Assembly (NCBI RefSeq): GCF_034190915.1 | Contig: NW_026947507.1 | Span: forward strand, 15,820,501-15,884,500 | Origin: Cavia porcellus | Lineage: Eukaryota > Chordata > Mammalia > Rodentia > Caviidae | DNA: 64,000 nucleotides | Direction: 5' to 3' | In this document: in pieces, positions 37,431 through 48,521 of the stretch | Layout of the letters: every line of letters starts with the position of its first letter | Numbering within the stretch: the first letter of the stretch is position 1 | The notes under the pieces: model-generated | What the model was told of the DNA's origin: nothing | What the model saw: the letters and a program-made list of their open reading frames with translations, nothing else | The model's database searches: none | Program-made: the position numbers and the translations under genes

Positions 37431-37952
37431 TCGGTCTTGGAAAGTCAGATTTCTTTGGTGATCTCACAGCCTTTTGTCTTTGACTGCACAGAGGTTGACA
37501 GTTCAGCTACTTCTAAACTGGAATATTAATTTTCATTTCCTAAGAGCTTTATCTTAATTGTATGTGATCTGAATTGTATTGGCTTACTTTATTTTGTATT
37601 ATAGACTGGATTTTGAATTGTGAGTATCCACATTGACTATGTTTTATATTGTTTTAAAATATTAATATAGAATATATAATGCACAAAAGCCACGATGATG
37701 AAACGAAGTAAAGTAGTGAAATACAATGAAATTAGTAACTGAGAAATCAGTTGTGATGCTTCGCTTTCTACAGCAACCTGACTGAATGATGGCGACGGTG
37801 CAAGTTATGTGTGCAGAGTTGAGGCAAGGTTCTATAAGAGATTAGTATTTGAACCAATAGAGCAGTAATATTTTACTTCACCAAATAGAAAAGAACTATG
37901 TAATGCATTGAGGATCTGAATAGAATGACAGTGTACAAGAAAGGAAAGTTGT

Positions 37953-37974
37953 GGGTTTTTTTTTTTTTTTTTTT
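37953..37974. repeat. Poly(T) run
   Basis: About 22 T then GG then seven T. No SINE head follows, so the origin is unclear. Confidence 0.9.
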
Positions 37975-38222
37975 GGTTTTTTTCCCCTGAGCAGACACAT
38001 TCATCTTTTTCCCTTGGGGACATCAGGGCTCCAGATTCTTGGGACTTAAGACTCATTACCTCCACCTCAAACTCAGACTGAATTGTACCCTTGGCATTTC
38101 TTATTCTCTACCTTAGAGTTGGCATATTATAGAAGTTTTCAGCTTCTATAATCATATGAAAACTATAATCATAAGTATGAATAATCATAAATGTGAATTA
38201 GTAAATTTCAATCTCTCATCAA

Positions 38223-38303
38223 TACACACACACACATATATATATATATATGTGTACAACTATATATAAAATATATATATGTTTGTGTGTATGTGTGTGT
38301 GAA

Positions 38304-38358
<55 letters not shown>
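38223..38358. repeat. Compound CA/TA/TG microsatellite cluster
   Basis: (CA)n at 38225-38236, (TA)n at 38237-38251 and 38261-38280, TGTG units, then a pure (TG)n of about 45 bases at 38314-38357. Complementary CA and TG ends could pair. Confidence 0.95.
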
Positions 38359-38359
<1 letters not shown>

Positions 38360-39059
38360 CCTAGGGCAAAAAGCAAAATAACCAACCTTATTAAAAAGAT
38401 TCAATGCTTCTATTTTAGTAAGTGGTTAATTATCTAGTATAACCATCCAATGGTGCTAGTGTTTTTTTTTTTTTTAATTTGATGCTGGTAGTAGTGTTGA
38501 GGGCCTAGATTAATTCTAGCATCCACTCATTTCCATTGGGTTCCTATGCCTAGATTATATGTTCACATGACTGTTTCCAGAGATGCAGTAGTACAGATTT
38601 GTAGTTTTCATATACTAACATTTGCTTCAAACATATCACACACTGTCACCTTTATATTATGGTTTTCCTCTACACTTCCAGGGCAGTTTCACATAAATTA
38701 CAATCTATCACATATTAAGTGATGTAAGAAAGCTTGAACTAGGTTAGCTGAACAGCTACTGACTATGTTGACTCCAATCACCCTCCATTATTACATCCTC
38801 TCTCTGCGAGTCAATATATTCAGAAAAACTAAAGCTGGCTAGGTTAAAGATTAGAGGCTGTCTTTTTCTTGCCACTCAGATTTGAACCAGCTGAATGTCC
38901 CTTTAATATCATTGTAATCCATCTTATTTAAGATGCAGCATATGATTTCTTCACCATCAAGTCTCCCTTCCACTTCAGGAATAATCCTCTTTCAATCTCC
39001 TACTCATTCAAATAAAAATACCATCTCATATTAATGACATCTTTCTAAAGAAGCCCAAA

Positions 39060-39170
39060 TCATTTTTAAGGTATTTCTCTAATCCTCACAACATTCCTAT
39101 AAAGTAGGCAATGTCCATACAACAACTCTTCTCAACCAAGTCAGAAGGATTATGCAAGGGTATTAGGTGC
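39060..39170 (+). repeat. MIR-like fragment (weak)
   Basis: CTCTAATCCTCACAACATTC, CTATAAAGTAGGCAATGTCC matches the MIR segment around 'AATCCTCACAACAACCCTAT'. The rest is too decayed to be sure. Confidence 0.4.
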
Positions 39171-39861
39171 CCATGGGTATTACTGAACTGACTTTCATTC
39201 CTCCTAAAAATATATTTACTGGGAATTGAAGCAGTGCATTTATTTGAAAAAGATATATTTGGGTTTAAGGATAAAAATTTGACTTGGAATAATGACTGTG
39301 TGGTCCTACGGTAGTATTTTGACATTGATACAGATACATTGCTTCGAGCAAGATGCAATATAACTCATTTGGATACTGCTAGCATAAATTTCTGAGGGGA
39401 AGATATTATCAGGTTGAAAGTATTAGTGCAAAAATTTATGGATTCCATTAAAGAATGTTTTGATGTAAAATTATATTTAAAATACTGTATTTAAAAAATA
39501 TTTATTCTATAAGTGAAAACAAATTCAAAAATTTAGATTGTTTCAAGACAAGATTACTAGGCGGTAGCCTAACAATTTGATATTTAGTAATAATATATAC
39601 TAAGGCTAACCAAATGGTGGATTTAGTATTATAGAAGATTTGTACTGGTTAAAGAAAAAATAAGTAGAATATTTCAAACATGATAAAATAGTTTATTAGG
39701 TAATAACAGAAATTAATCAAAATAAAGCTTCTATCCACTCTTGCACAGATAATTATAGATAATACCAATGGTGATATCCATGGAAAGTCTCATTCTAAGT
39801 GTACTAATACAATTGTTTTCTCCAAACAATTATTAACCTCTTTCCAGACAAGGAAATTCTT

Positions 39862-39995
39862 GTTTTTTTTGTTTTTTTTGTTTTTTTGTTGTTGTTGTTT
39901 TGTCTTTTTCCTTTTTATTGGTACCTGGGATCGAACTCACAGCTGCCTGCTTGCAAGGCAGGCGCTTATGCCGCTGAGCTAAATCCCCAGCCCCT
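39862..39995 (-). repeat. ID-type SINE, young, with target-site duplication
   Basis: Minus-strand head GGGGCTGGGGATTTAGCTCA, GCGGCATAAGCGCCTGCCTT, GCAAGCAGGCAGCTGTGAGT, ending in GGTACCAATAAAAAGGAAAA and an A/CAA-rich tail. The 16-bp flank AGACAAGGAAATTCTT is perfect at 39846-39861 and 39996-40011. It is the best-preserved SINE in the window. The frame at 39886-40125 crosses it and is not a gene. Confidence 0.93.
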
Positions 39996-40634
39996 AGACA
40001 AGGAAATTCTTATACATATTACAGCAGTTAGCCAAGGTGGTGGACTGGAATTTGAATGCATGCTGTCTAGCTATCAATTCTGTTCTCTTGTTACACTTAA
40101 AAATTTTACTAAAATATATATCTAGCTGTGAGGAATTTTCTTGGTAAACAAGAAGTGTGAATAAACTTCTATAATAAGAAACAGTGTTAAAATTCATTGT
40201 GCAATTGTTAGAAAGAGAAAGCTAGAGCAAACCGTGCGTTGCGTGCACATTCTTTAGACTTGGTGATGCTTTCCCTAGAAGTCACTTGCAGTCCTGTAGA
40301 TTCTCCTGGTGGGAAACCCTTGATTTCTGCTTAGTCCCAGCATGTGATATAACTGTATTCCCCAAGGGAGGACAAGAGGCTTGGAATGGGTAAATAAATA
40401 GAATTCAAAACAAAGAAAAAGTCAAACTCTCTTCAGTGCCACAATATAGAAAATTAAAATTTCTATGAATGAAAACTGAAAATAGAAGTAGTAATACTGT
40501 ATATGTCCCTAATTAAAAGAGTAGATTTATTGACGTTTAGGAAGATTTTAAATAAATTTATCCAAAACAAATCATAGAAATATATGTTGACTCATGACTA
40601 AAGTTTAATTTTCCTGAATAAAATTAAAATATTA

Positions 40635-40875
40635 CAAGTAGCTAACATTTTTTGAGTATTAACGGCATGCCTAATACACTTTTGGTTCTTCAGATACATG
40701 AATTTATTTAATAAAAAATTCTAAATCAAGAATTATACAGTAATACAATTATTATATCCATTATTTCAGATAAGGTAACTGGGATCAAAGGAAAGGTACT
40801 AAGCATATCAAGTAGGTGGAATCAGTAAACAACAGAGGCAGGAATCAAAATCAATATGTCTCATTTCTAACCTTT
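40635..40875 (+). repeat. MIR SINE
   Basis: TAGCTAACATTTTTTGAGTA, a decayed 'common tail' region, ATTATTATATCCATTATTTC, AGATAAGGTAACTGGGATCA and ACAGAGGCAGGAATCAAA follow the MIR consensus order over about 240 bp. Confidence 0.75.
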
Positions 40876-41157
40876 TAACAATTATATTATTGTGTATATT
40901 CTCATAAATTTCTGAAGTTAATGTATATTCAGTACTAAAATAGTTTAAAATATCACTTCCAAAAAGACAGATTTATTTTCTAATCATATTTGTTTTTCAT
41001 CCTGAAAAATTTGTCTGGCAAAGTACTTATTGATATAAGACTTCAGAATATAATTCAGGTATCATCCTTTATGAGTGCTTTATTTAAATTGGTATCTCAG
41101 TCTCACTCAATAATATAAATATCTTATGTAATTCACAAACTAATATCACAGTTTGAA

Positions 41158-41158
<1 letters not shown>

Positions 41159-41208
<50 letters not shown>
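41159..41208. repeat. (TG)n(TA)n compound microsatellite
   Basis: About 20 bases of TG followed directly by about 30 bases of TA. Confidence 0.97.
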
Positions 41209-41211
<3 letters not shown>

Positions 41212-42098
41212 CTTTCCTAAAAAGACAGAAATACAAAAAAAATACAAATATATTAACACATAAAATGTATTAGTTATGTGTCACATACATTTGTTAAAGA
41301 TAGGAAAATACATGCTTAGGCCAACAAATACAGAAAGTTTTTCAATGAGATTTAATATCAGTTTATGATTAAATCTGGCTTAAAAACTTGAATTGGAAAA
41401 GTACCTACTTAAATTGACAAAAGATACCTACAAAACCCTGTTACAAGCACTGTATATAACTATAAAATGTTTAAATGCATTTACATTAATGTCAGGGCAA
41501 AGACAAATTTTTTGTACTGAATATACAACTCAGATCAATAAAATAGAAACTACATAAGGATTAGAAAGAAAGAAATAACATTGTTCAGTGTGTAGAAGGA
41601 AATAATTTTACCTTTCTTGTTCCTTCCCCTCTAAAACCCTAAATAACTGCTGGGCAAAATATGAAAATATACAAATATTTAAAACAATATGGTTTATTAT
41701 GGGAATAAACATAAATATATAAGTAAACTTCATTTCTGTAGACCAATAACAGAATACTGTTTATAAAATGAAACATTAAAAATAGCAATAAAACCAAGAC
41801 AGTATTTAGAAATGCATTTGATAAAATTTTCACAAGGCTATTTTGGAACTTTTAAATTACTATAAATATTTATGTGGAAGTAGAGGAGAGGGAAAAAGTG
41901 AAAAGTTGATCAACTGGTGCTAAGTTACAGTTAGCAGAAATGTGATCTGATGTTCTGTTCTACAGCAATATGACTATACATTAAAATGTAGTTTACATCT
42001 CAAAAAAGCTAGAATAAAGAATTTTTAGTGTTTTCACCACAAAGAAATAATTACTGAATAATACATAAGGAGAAGAGATAAATTTGTTCATCCTGATT

Positions 42099-42178
42099 TG
42101 AACATTATACAATGTTAAACATTATACAATATCATTATACAATATCAAACATTATACAATACATTATACAATATCAAA
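42099..42178. repeat. Short tandem repeat of a CATTATACAATATCAAA-like unit
   Basis: ATTATACAAT occurs five times within about 80 bases (near 42105, 42121, 42135, 42151 and 42163), spaced 12-17 bases apart, with a partial CAAA linker. It does not match any family I know. Confidence 0.85.
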
Positions 42179-42439
42179 ATATCACAGAGTACAACATATG
42201 TTTGTATACATTTTTGTATCAATTGAAAAACAAATTTAAAATTAACAGAGAAATAACCTCAGAAAATGTATATAGAAGAGCAAAGACCCCAAAATTATAG
42301 GCATTATTAGATAAAAAAGTTATGTAAAGCTTAGAAAAAACCAAAGAAGTTGTAATTAAGATTAGATGAGGTAAAAAGTAGGAATCTAGGACAGAATCAA
42401 AAGTCCATAAACACACTGTCACATGAAGTTAGATTACTA

Positions 42440-42594
42440 GGAAATCATAAGAGACAGTGTAGACTATTTCATGAGAAGATGCTTAGACATTTGTTTCACT
42501 TTAAGAAGTGAAACTGTGGCCTTTCCTCACACCACACACTGAATCAGTTTCAGATGAACCAAAGCATTACCTCTGAGTGGCAAACTTTTGAAAG

Positions 42595-42625
<31 letters not shown>

Positions 42626-43560
42626 AGGATCAAACCAAAAATGATACCTTGTCACCTAAAGAAAGGCAAAAATTTTTCAACAAATACAAAATTCACACAA
42701 AAAAGAGGGATTCACTGGACTACATAAAATTAACTGTTGCACAAAAGATAACATAGATGATGTAATAAAATTACTCAGTTTAAGAAAATATACTTTAATT
42801 CAAAATAATAAAACACTTACAGTGGAAATTTTTATGGAAAACTACAACCTAAGAAGGCAGAAGAAAAAATAAAAGATATGAAGAGGCATTTCTCAAAAGA
42901 GGAAACCCTAGTGACCTTAAACACAAGATAACCATAATTGATAATCACATGATAGGTGTTATAATCACAAAGACATTTAGCATGCAACACTGGGAAAAAA
43001 GTAAAATTTCACCAAACATTCACTGCTGAAGCGAGGGTAAAATGGAAATCTGTAAGTTGTTTGTAGAAACAGTAATTTTCTAAAAATAAATTTAGAACGC
43101 ATTATGGTATTATTTCAGAGACTATATGCTTGTACCCTATGACTCAAGCAATACTATATTAGTAATGTACCTATTTTTCTGTTTCATTGATAATTATCAT
43201 AACCCATAAAAATATATTATTCATAAATGGCATACATGAAGCACAAAAATTTTGTGAAAACAATGCATATTGTGATTATGTGTTATAAATTCTATTTTCT
43301 ATCATATTCACATATTCAAAGTCACTTCTTAAAGAATACTGATTTTGACTTAGCAAACTGATTTTTGAAATCTTCTATGCATTTTAAAAATATTCTCCTA
43401 GAGAAACTCTGGCACATAAATCCCAAAAGAAATATATAAAAATCCTTATCACTGTACTGTTTTTAATAGCATAGGTGGAAGTTAATGCCCATTAAAGAAC
43501 ATGTAAGTATTTCATCCTTTATTCAGAAAGTTAATCACCCCAACAGCAACACTTTGACTA
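42440..43560 (+). mobile_element. Ancient LINE-1 ORF2/3' remnant
   Basis: Highly decayed L1. Recognisable pieces: GACTACATAAAATTAACTGT (about 42719) then GCACAAAAG, equivalent to the ORF2 'hydrophobic/charged' C-terminal coding stretch; GAGGCATTTCTCAAAAGAGG (about 42882); and GAGAAACTCTGGCACATAAA (about 43402) followed by a CCCATTAAAGAAC remnant. The order matches L1. A 30-base A-run at about 42595-42624 may be an inserted tail or local expansion. No reading frame survives. Confidence 0.65.
42595..42624. repeat. Poly(A) run
   Basis: About 30 consecutive A inside the old L1 remnant. Confidence 0.95.
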
Positions 43561-43861
43561 GTTTTTTTATATATGCCTCAAACTTTAGAATGTTCAAAAC
43601 CAGAACCAACTGATCTGCAACACTGGAATAAGGATTGGCAAATAAAGTAAGCAGAATTATTGCACTGCATGTCTGCTACCTTATTTGCTACTTAACTTCT
43701 AGGAAATTGGTAAATCCCAAATTACCCTCAGATCAGATTTTTGTAGATCCTTAAGCAGATATGGTTGTCTTAAGACTAAACGAGTAGTCCTGAGGTTGAT
43801 CAGTAGCTCAGCACTCATAAGCTTCTTGTGTTTCCTCTATTAAATTAAATTATTTACAACT

Positions 43862-44335
43862 GTTGGTTAGAGAGTAGACTAGTACAAACACTGTGGAAAT
43901 CAATGTGGAGATTCCTCAAAAAATTAGGATTAGAGGTCTCATTCAACCCAGGTATTCCCCTTCTGTGTATCTTCCCAGAAGGATTGAAAAACATCACACC
44001 ACAGTGACATATGTGAAACCATAAGGTTCAAAATATACAATAGTCACTGTGAAATGGGAGGAAACTGTTCAATAAAAAGAAGAAACTAAGATAGGGTAAA
44101 AGAGAAAGGATATAAGGGAAAAGAAAAAAATGCAAGTTAGTTATACCATTAGTGTCACTTAGTTCACTGAAAAGGAAAGGTTGTGTTAATATTGATTGAA
44201 GAAATTTTTATGTCCATATTTTGTACTTGAGTGTAATTTATCAACAATTGTTACTTTTTCATTATTTTGTTGTGAAAATTTGTTTTACCTTTTCTTCTTA
44301 ATATTGACAAATAAAGTAATTTATAAAAAAATAAA
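43862..44335 (+). mobile_element. LINE-1 3' end fragment
   Basis: Starts at about GTTGGTTAGAGAGTAGACTA and carries the L1 block with ACAAACACTGTGGAAATCAA, then GTATTCCCCTTCTGTGTAT and CACACCACAGTGAC, all also seen in the 17.5-kb fragment. An internal deletion removes the part containing the CCCATCAAC motif. The 3' UTR ends near AATAAA at about 44311 and an A-rich stretch. Confidence 0.78.
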
Positions 44336-45653
44336 TTATTTTCAGGGCAGTTCATATCCTTCTAGAAGTGAGTTCTATCAAAATAAGTGGATCCTAGCAC
44401 ATGTGTGTTCATCATGATATATTCTGCTTCATGTTGACTCTTATCAACATGAAATTATCTAATTAATCCTAGTTATCTGCAGATTTTTTCTTTTAGAAAA
44501 TCAATGCTTTTCCCGTATCATGTTATAAATATTATTTTAAAATAATTTATGGTATAAGGTTTATGCCTTACAATTTTACAATATGAAATATATAGATGAA
44601 ATACTGTTGAGATTACTCTTATAGGAAAAAGTATTTTGAGCTCACCCCAACTAATGGCCTTTCCTGTCAAAATGGAAGGATGAAAATCACTTTATCAGTA
44701 TAGAAAGGCAGGGAAAATCCTAACTGCCTGTGCTGTTATTACCAGAAGAAATTTAAGAAAGTTTTGGGAATGATGCTATGAAATGATTAAAAAAATAGAG
44801 CAAATAACTTAGTAGCTAACAGCAGTGAAGATATTCATAATCTTAACAACAGAAAATAAAAAAGAACATGACCATTAAATTTCCAAGTCCCTGTTTCTCA
44901 ACATGTATTCACTGCGCATGAGCAGTCAGGGCTGGTAACCTCTGAACCTTTCCAGTGATTGAAAGATGGAGTTGAATATATTTGTGTGAATTCCAGAAAG
45001 AAGGGAGCCTGTGTGACTCTGTGTGAGACTTCTGCAGGAGGCAACAGAAAGTCTATAATCCATTTGTTCGACATTCATTAAGAGACTTGGTGTGGGAAAG
45101 GTAATATTCTAGGCTTCAGACACAAAGACAAGCCTTGTGCTCCTGAGAATTGTAGCAGTGAAAAGAAACTGAAAGCATGACCAACTACTAGAGGGATGGG
45201 AACAGTTTGTGATGGAAGAATACTCAAAATGGAGAGAGGGAACCAGATGGCAAGCTTGGGCTGAATTTTAAGAGAGAACAATAAAATATCTTTCTTTTGG
45301 AAGATTCAAGTCAATCTTGGAAGACGACTGCAAATATAAACAAGTAAACAGTGTGCTTACATGGTTTGGATGGAGACTTGACTAGTTATCAGCCACTGTC
45401 TCTGGATTCCAGAATTCTAGAACCATCCTTCCTATGATTTTTACCTCCAATGCAGTCTTCTATGCAGCTTGTACTAAGTCAATCAAAATGGCAATTCTGA
45501 CAGCTAGTCTGAATTTACACACATTTTTTAGAGTTTGTCTTGTGTGCTTTTAACATTAATTGATTTTTCTGTAGTCTTCAGTGAGGCTAGCCTGGCAAGT
45601 TTAATATGTTGTGTGGGGTGAGGTATAGTCAAGACCTAGTCACTGGTATTGTA

Positions 45654-45692
<39 letters not shown>

Positions 45693-46984
45693 AGGGGTGA
45701 TATGAGCCAATATATTCTTACACCACTTGTCTGGCAGATTCCTAAGGAGGTAATACACAACATGATTGATCTATCTGATTGGAACTTTGCTTGGGAGGAC
45801 TCTATGTCCCCTCATTTTCTAAGTAAGGACTCAAAATTATTAGTTACTCCATGAATACTATCATAGACCAATTCTGAATCTTACTTTTAGAACATGTTCC
45901 AATTCTAAAAGGCATTAGTTTATAGGGATAATAGGGATGGTCTACTAATGTATCATAAATATCTATGAACTTCTATTAGCAAAGACAGATTTATTTGCTT
46001 CCTCATTAGCTTGAGGACATTTTTTAATATAGCAAACTGCTGCTTAGGTAACCTTGGTCATTGTTATTTCTAGAAAAGCATTTACAATTTCTTCCCTAAA
46101 GGCCAGCAGTGAAGTAGGTTTTCTGTGGGTCCCCCATACAAGGGTAACACTATCTGTTGAAAAAACATCATACTAATTTTTTATCCATAAGTGTATACAG
46201 TTTTTGACGTTCTGTTTTTTCTCTTTCTCTGTTTCTCTGTCTCTGTTCCTATTCTCTCTTTCTAAAAGTATATTTATCAATATATTTATCTTTATGATAT
46301 GCATGTCTATCTATATGATATAATTAGATATAATATCTACATACAGAGTTATATAATAATCTAATAATTAATGATAATAGACCTACATATTATATAACAG
46401 CTATATATTTATCTTTCTATGATACATATCTTTATATGTATGTAATAGCCTTAGATTCTAAGGTGAGTTTATAATTCAATGAAAATTCTACCCTTTATCT
46501 TAGAAAAATAAAATGTGGCGCTCACAATGGTGACAAAATAATTTGTTATTCTCACTACATTTGAAACTGGATACATTCAAACTTGTGTGATGTAGCACAT
46601 ATTGAATTTCAAAGTAAAATATTATGTCTTATTTTCATAGTAAAATAACTGTATTTAATAGATTAAGCTATTGTGTGTCATCTAATATGATCTTTAATGA
46701 TGAGAGATATACATATATATTATTTATGCATAAAATTGCTATCATACTAATTTAAAATACAAATTTGTGACACAAAATTTTAACAAGTACATTTCTAAAA
46801 TTCTTCCGAATAATGGAAAATATCATTCATAGTTAGTAAAAGTAGAGCTCCAAATGTACAGAAAAATGTCAAATAGTTTAGACTGTGCTGTTCTGACACC
46901 TTTTCTCTCCATCTATGAAAGAGTTAATATCGTAAGTAACAGATGCATGGGCTGATGAGACATTTAAACATATTTGTCATGATA
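44336..46984. other. Gene-free AT-rich DNA
   Basis: Holds the (TAAA)n run and a TATC/TATA-rich stretch at about 46255-46440; otherwise nothing recognisable. Confidence 0.6.
45654..45693. repeat. (TAAA)n microsatellite
   Basis: About 10 TAAA units. The preceding GAGGCTAGCCTGGCAAGTTT may be the 3' end of a very decayed plus-strand B1, in which case this is its tail; I am not sure. Confidence 0.93.
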
Positions 46985-47250
46985 AATAAAGAGAGGTGAA
47001 GTGCATCACACCAGCCCTGTTGCTTTACATTGCGTGAAGAATAGAGGTGCTGGAGGGCTCATTTGTGATGCTTAGTCTATCAGAAGCATCAGTAGGGTAC
47101 TCTCCCTGGCAGCGTGCGGAGTAAACTAACTAATGCACACCCAGACTGCAGGTGTTGATTAGACATTTGTGCTCCAAATGAGAATTGCCAAACACTACTC
47201 AGCTAAATTGGCCCTTTTTTACTCTAGATACAAAATTAATTAATTCTGTA
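46985..47250. other. Candidate conserved non-coding element
   Basis: A block of higher complexity and GC than its surroundings, without repeat signature, with GTGTTGATTAGACA, AACTAACTAATGCACA and AATTAATTAATTCTG. Inferred only from composition and motif texture. Confidence 0.25.
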
Positions 47251-48450
47251 GGGACTAAGTGATTCACAAAATTCAAATTTAAATTACAAAATATAATGAG
47301 AAAAGGGAAAAAATTTAACTAAAACTCCTCGCAAAATTCAGGCCACAGATATTAATTTTTAGGCAAACTATCCTTAGCTTTTAACCAACAGGTTAATATA
47401 CTAAGTCAAAATTCAGTATTCTTGTTAATCCCTGTCTGAAAAGCAATGTTATAATAAGATTTTCCTCTTTATTAATAATTTTCATCTACTCACCTAGAAC
47501 TATGACACATAGTAGATTTCCATTATGAAATATTTGTAAAATTTTTTCCCCAAGTACTTTGACTTTCAGTAACACACATCTTACCTTTCAACTTTTGATG
47601 AGGAAAAGTTTACAAAATGGCATTTTAATTCCAATGAAAGAAAACATACAGAGCTGATAAACACATGCACCTGCATGCCTGTCTATGGCTGACAAAATCT
47701 ATGACAGAACGCTGATTGGACATTGCGGTTGAGTCCTTATGTGGATATATTCCGATGGTAAGAGGTGAAATGAGATGGATGAGTCCTTCTCTAAACGCTT
47801 TATATATCCCACACTGAAAACTTTAGGAGACTTCATTGTAAATTGTCTATGTAAAACCAGAAGAAATGGGAAATACTACCCACTGAAATCATTACTTAGT
47901 ATTCCCCGACATGGGGAGTATTTCCTCTACCTCTCACTTGACATACAATGGCTTTGCCAGGGCCAAGCACCTATCACACTTTGCCATTACCAAAGGATTT
48001 TTACAAGTAGGTAACTCTCCAAGATCATTATGAAGTAAAGTATTTGCCTTTCCTTTTTAAACGCTCCTTTCTCCTCAGTATTCCTCACTCCTCTCCATGT
48101 GAACTGATTCCTCTCTGCATTGGCTTTAGATCTCTCAAGACTAAGTAAACAATCAAACTCCCTAGTTTGGGGACCAAATAAGATTTTGTGGAATTATTCA
48201 ACTCTTGATCCTTTTGAGAGTCTTGAGCTCAGTAGACCCGGCACCCAGTTTTCCAGAAATTTTAGAGAGATGTTGGCTATTTTATCATCTTCAGTGAAAG
48301 CGATCTGTTTTTGCTTCCATCAACTCCTTCATGCTTTTGACTGGACTGAAGAGCAGAGCCAGGCTGAAGTTCAGTAACCCGCAAAACAGTGTGCACTGAT
48401 TGAATTTATTTAAACCAAAAGAAATAAAACTAGATGTAGCTAATAAAAAT

Positions 48451-48521
48451 GGAGGGGGAGAGGGAGAAGGTGGGGGGAGATAGGGAAAGGAGAGGGGAAG
48501 CAGGAGGGAGAAGAAAAAGAG
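48451..48521. repeat. Purine-rich (GGGAGA)n-like tract
   Basis: About 70 bases of G/A-rich sequence with several G runs (GGAGGGGGAGAGGGAGAAGG then TGGGGGGAG). It has G-quadruplex potential on the plus strand. Confidence 0.85.

Larger units (their letters stand above)
35677..38222. other. Gene-free AT-rich DNA
   Basis: Only a weak MIR-like fragment and a T-run are seen. The 102-codon frame at 35679-35987 has no family signature. Confidence 0.6.

Noticed and set aside
38219..38404. His/Thr and Tyr/Ile repeat frame on the minus strand
   Set aside because: It is a translation of the CA/TA/TG microsatellite.
42099..42178. CRISPR-like array
   Set aside because: Spacing is too short and irregular, the linkers are not unique spacers, and the context is mammalian.
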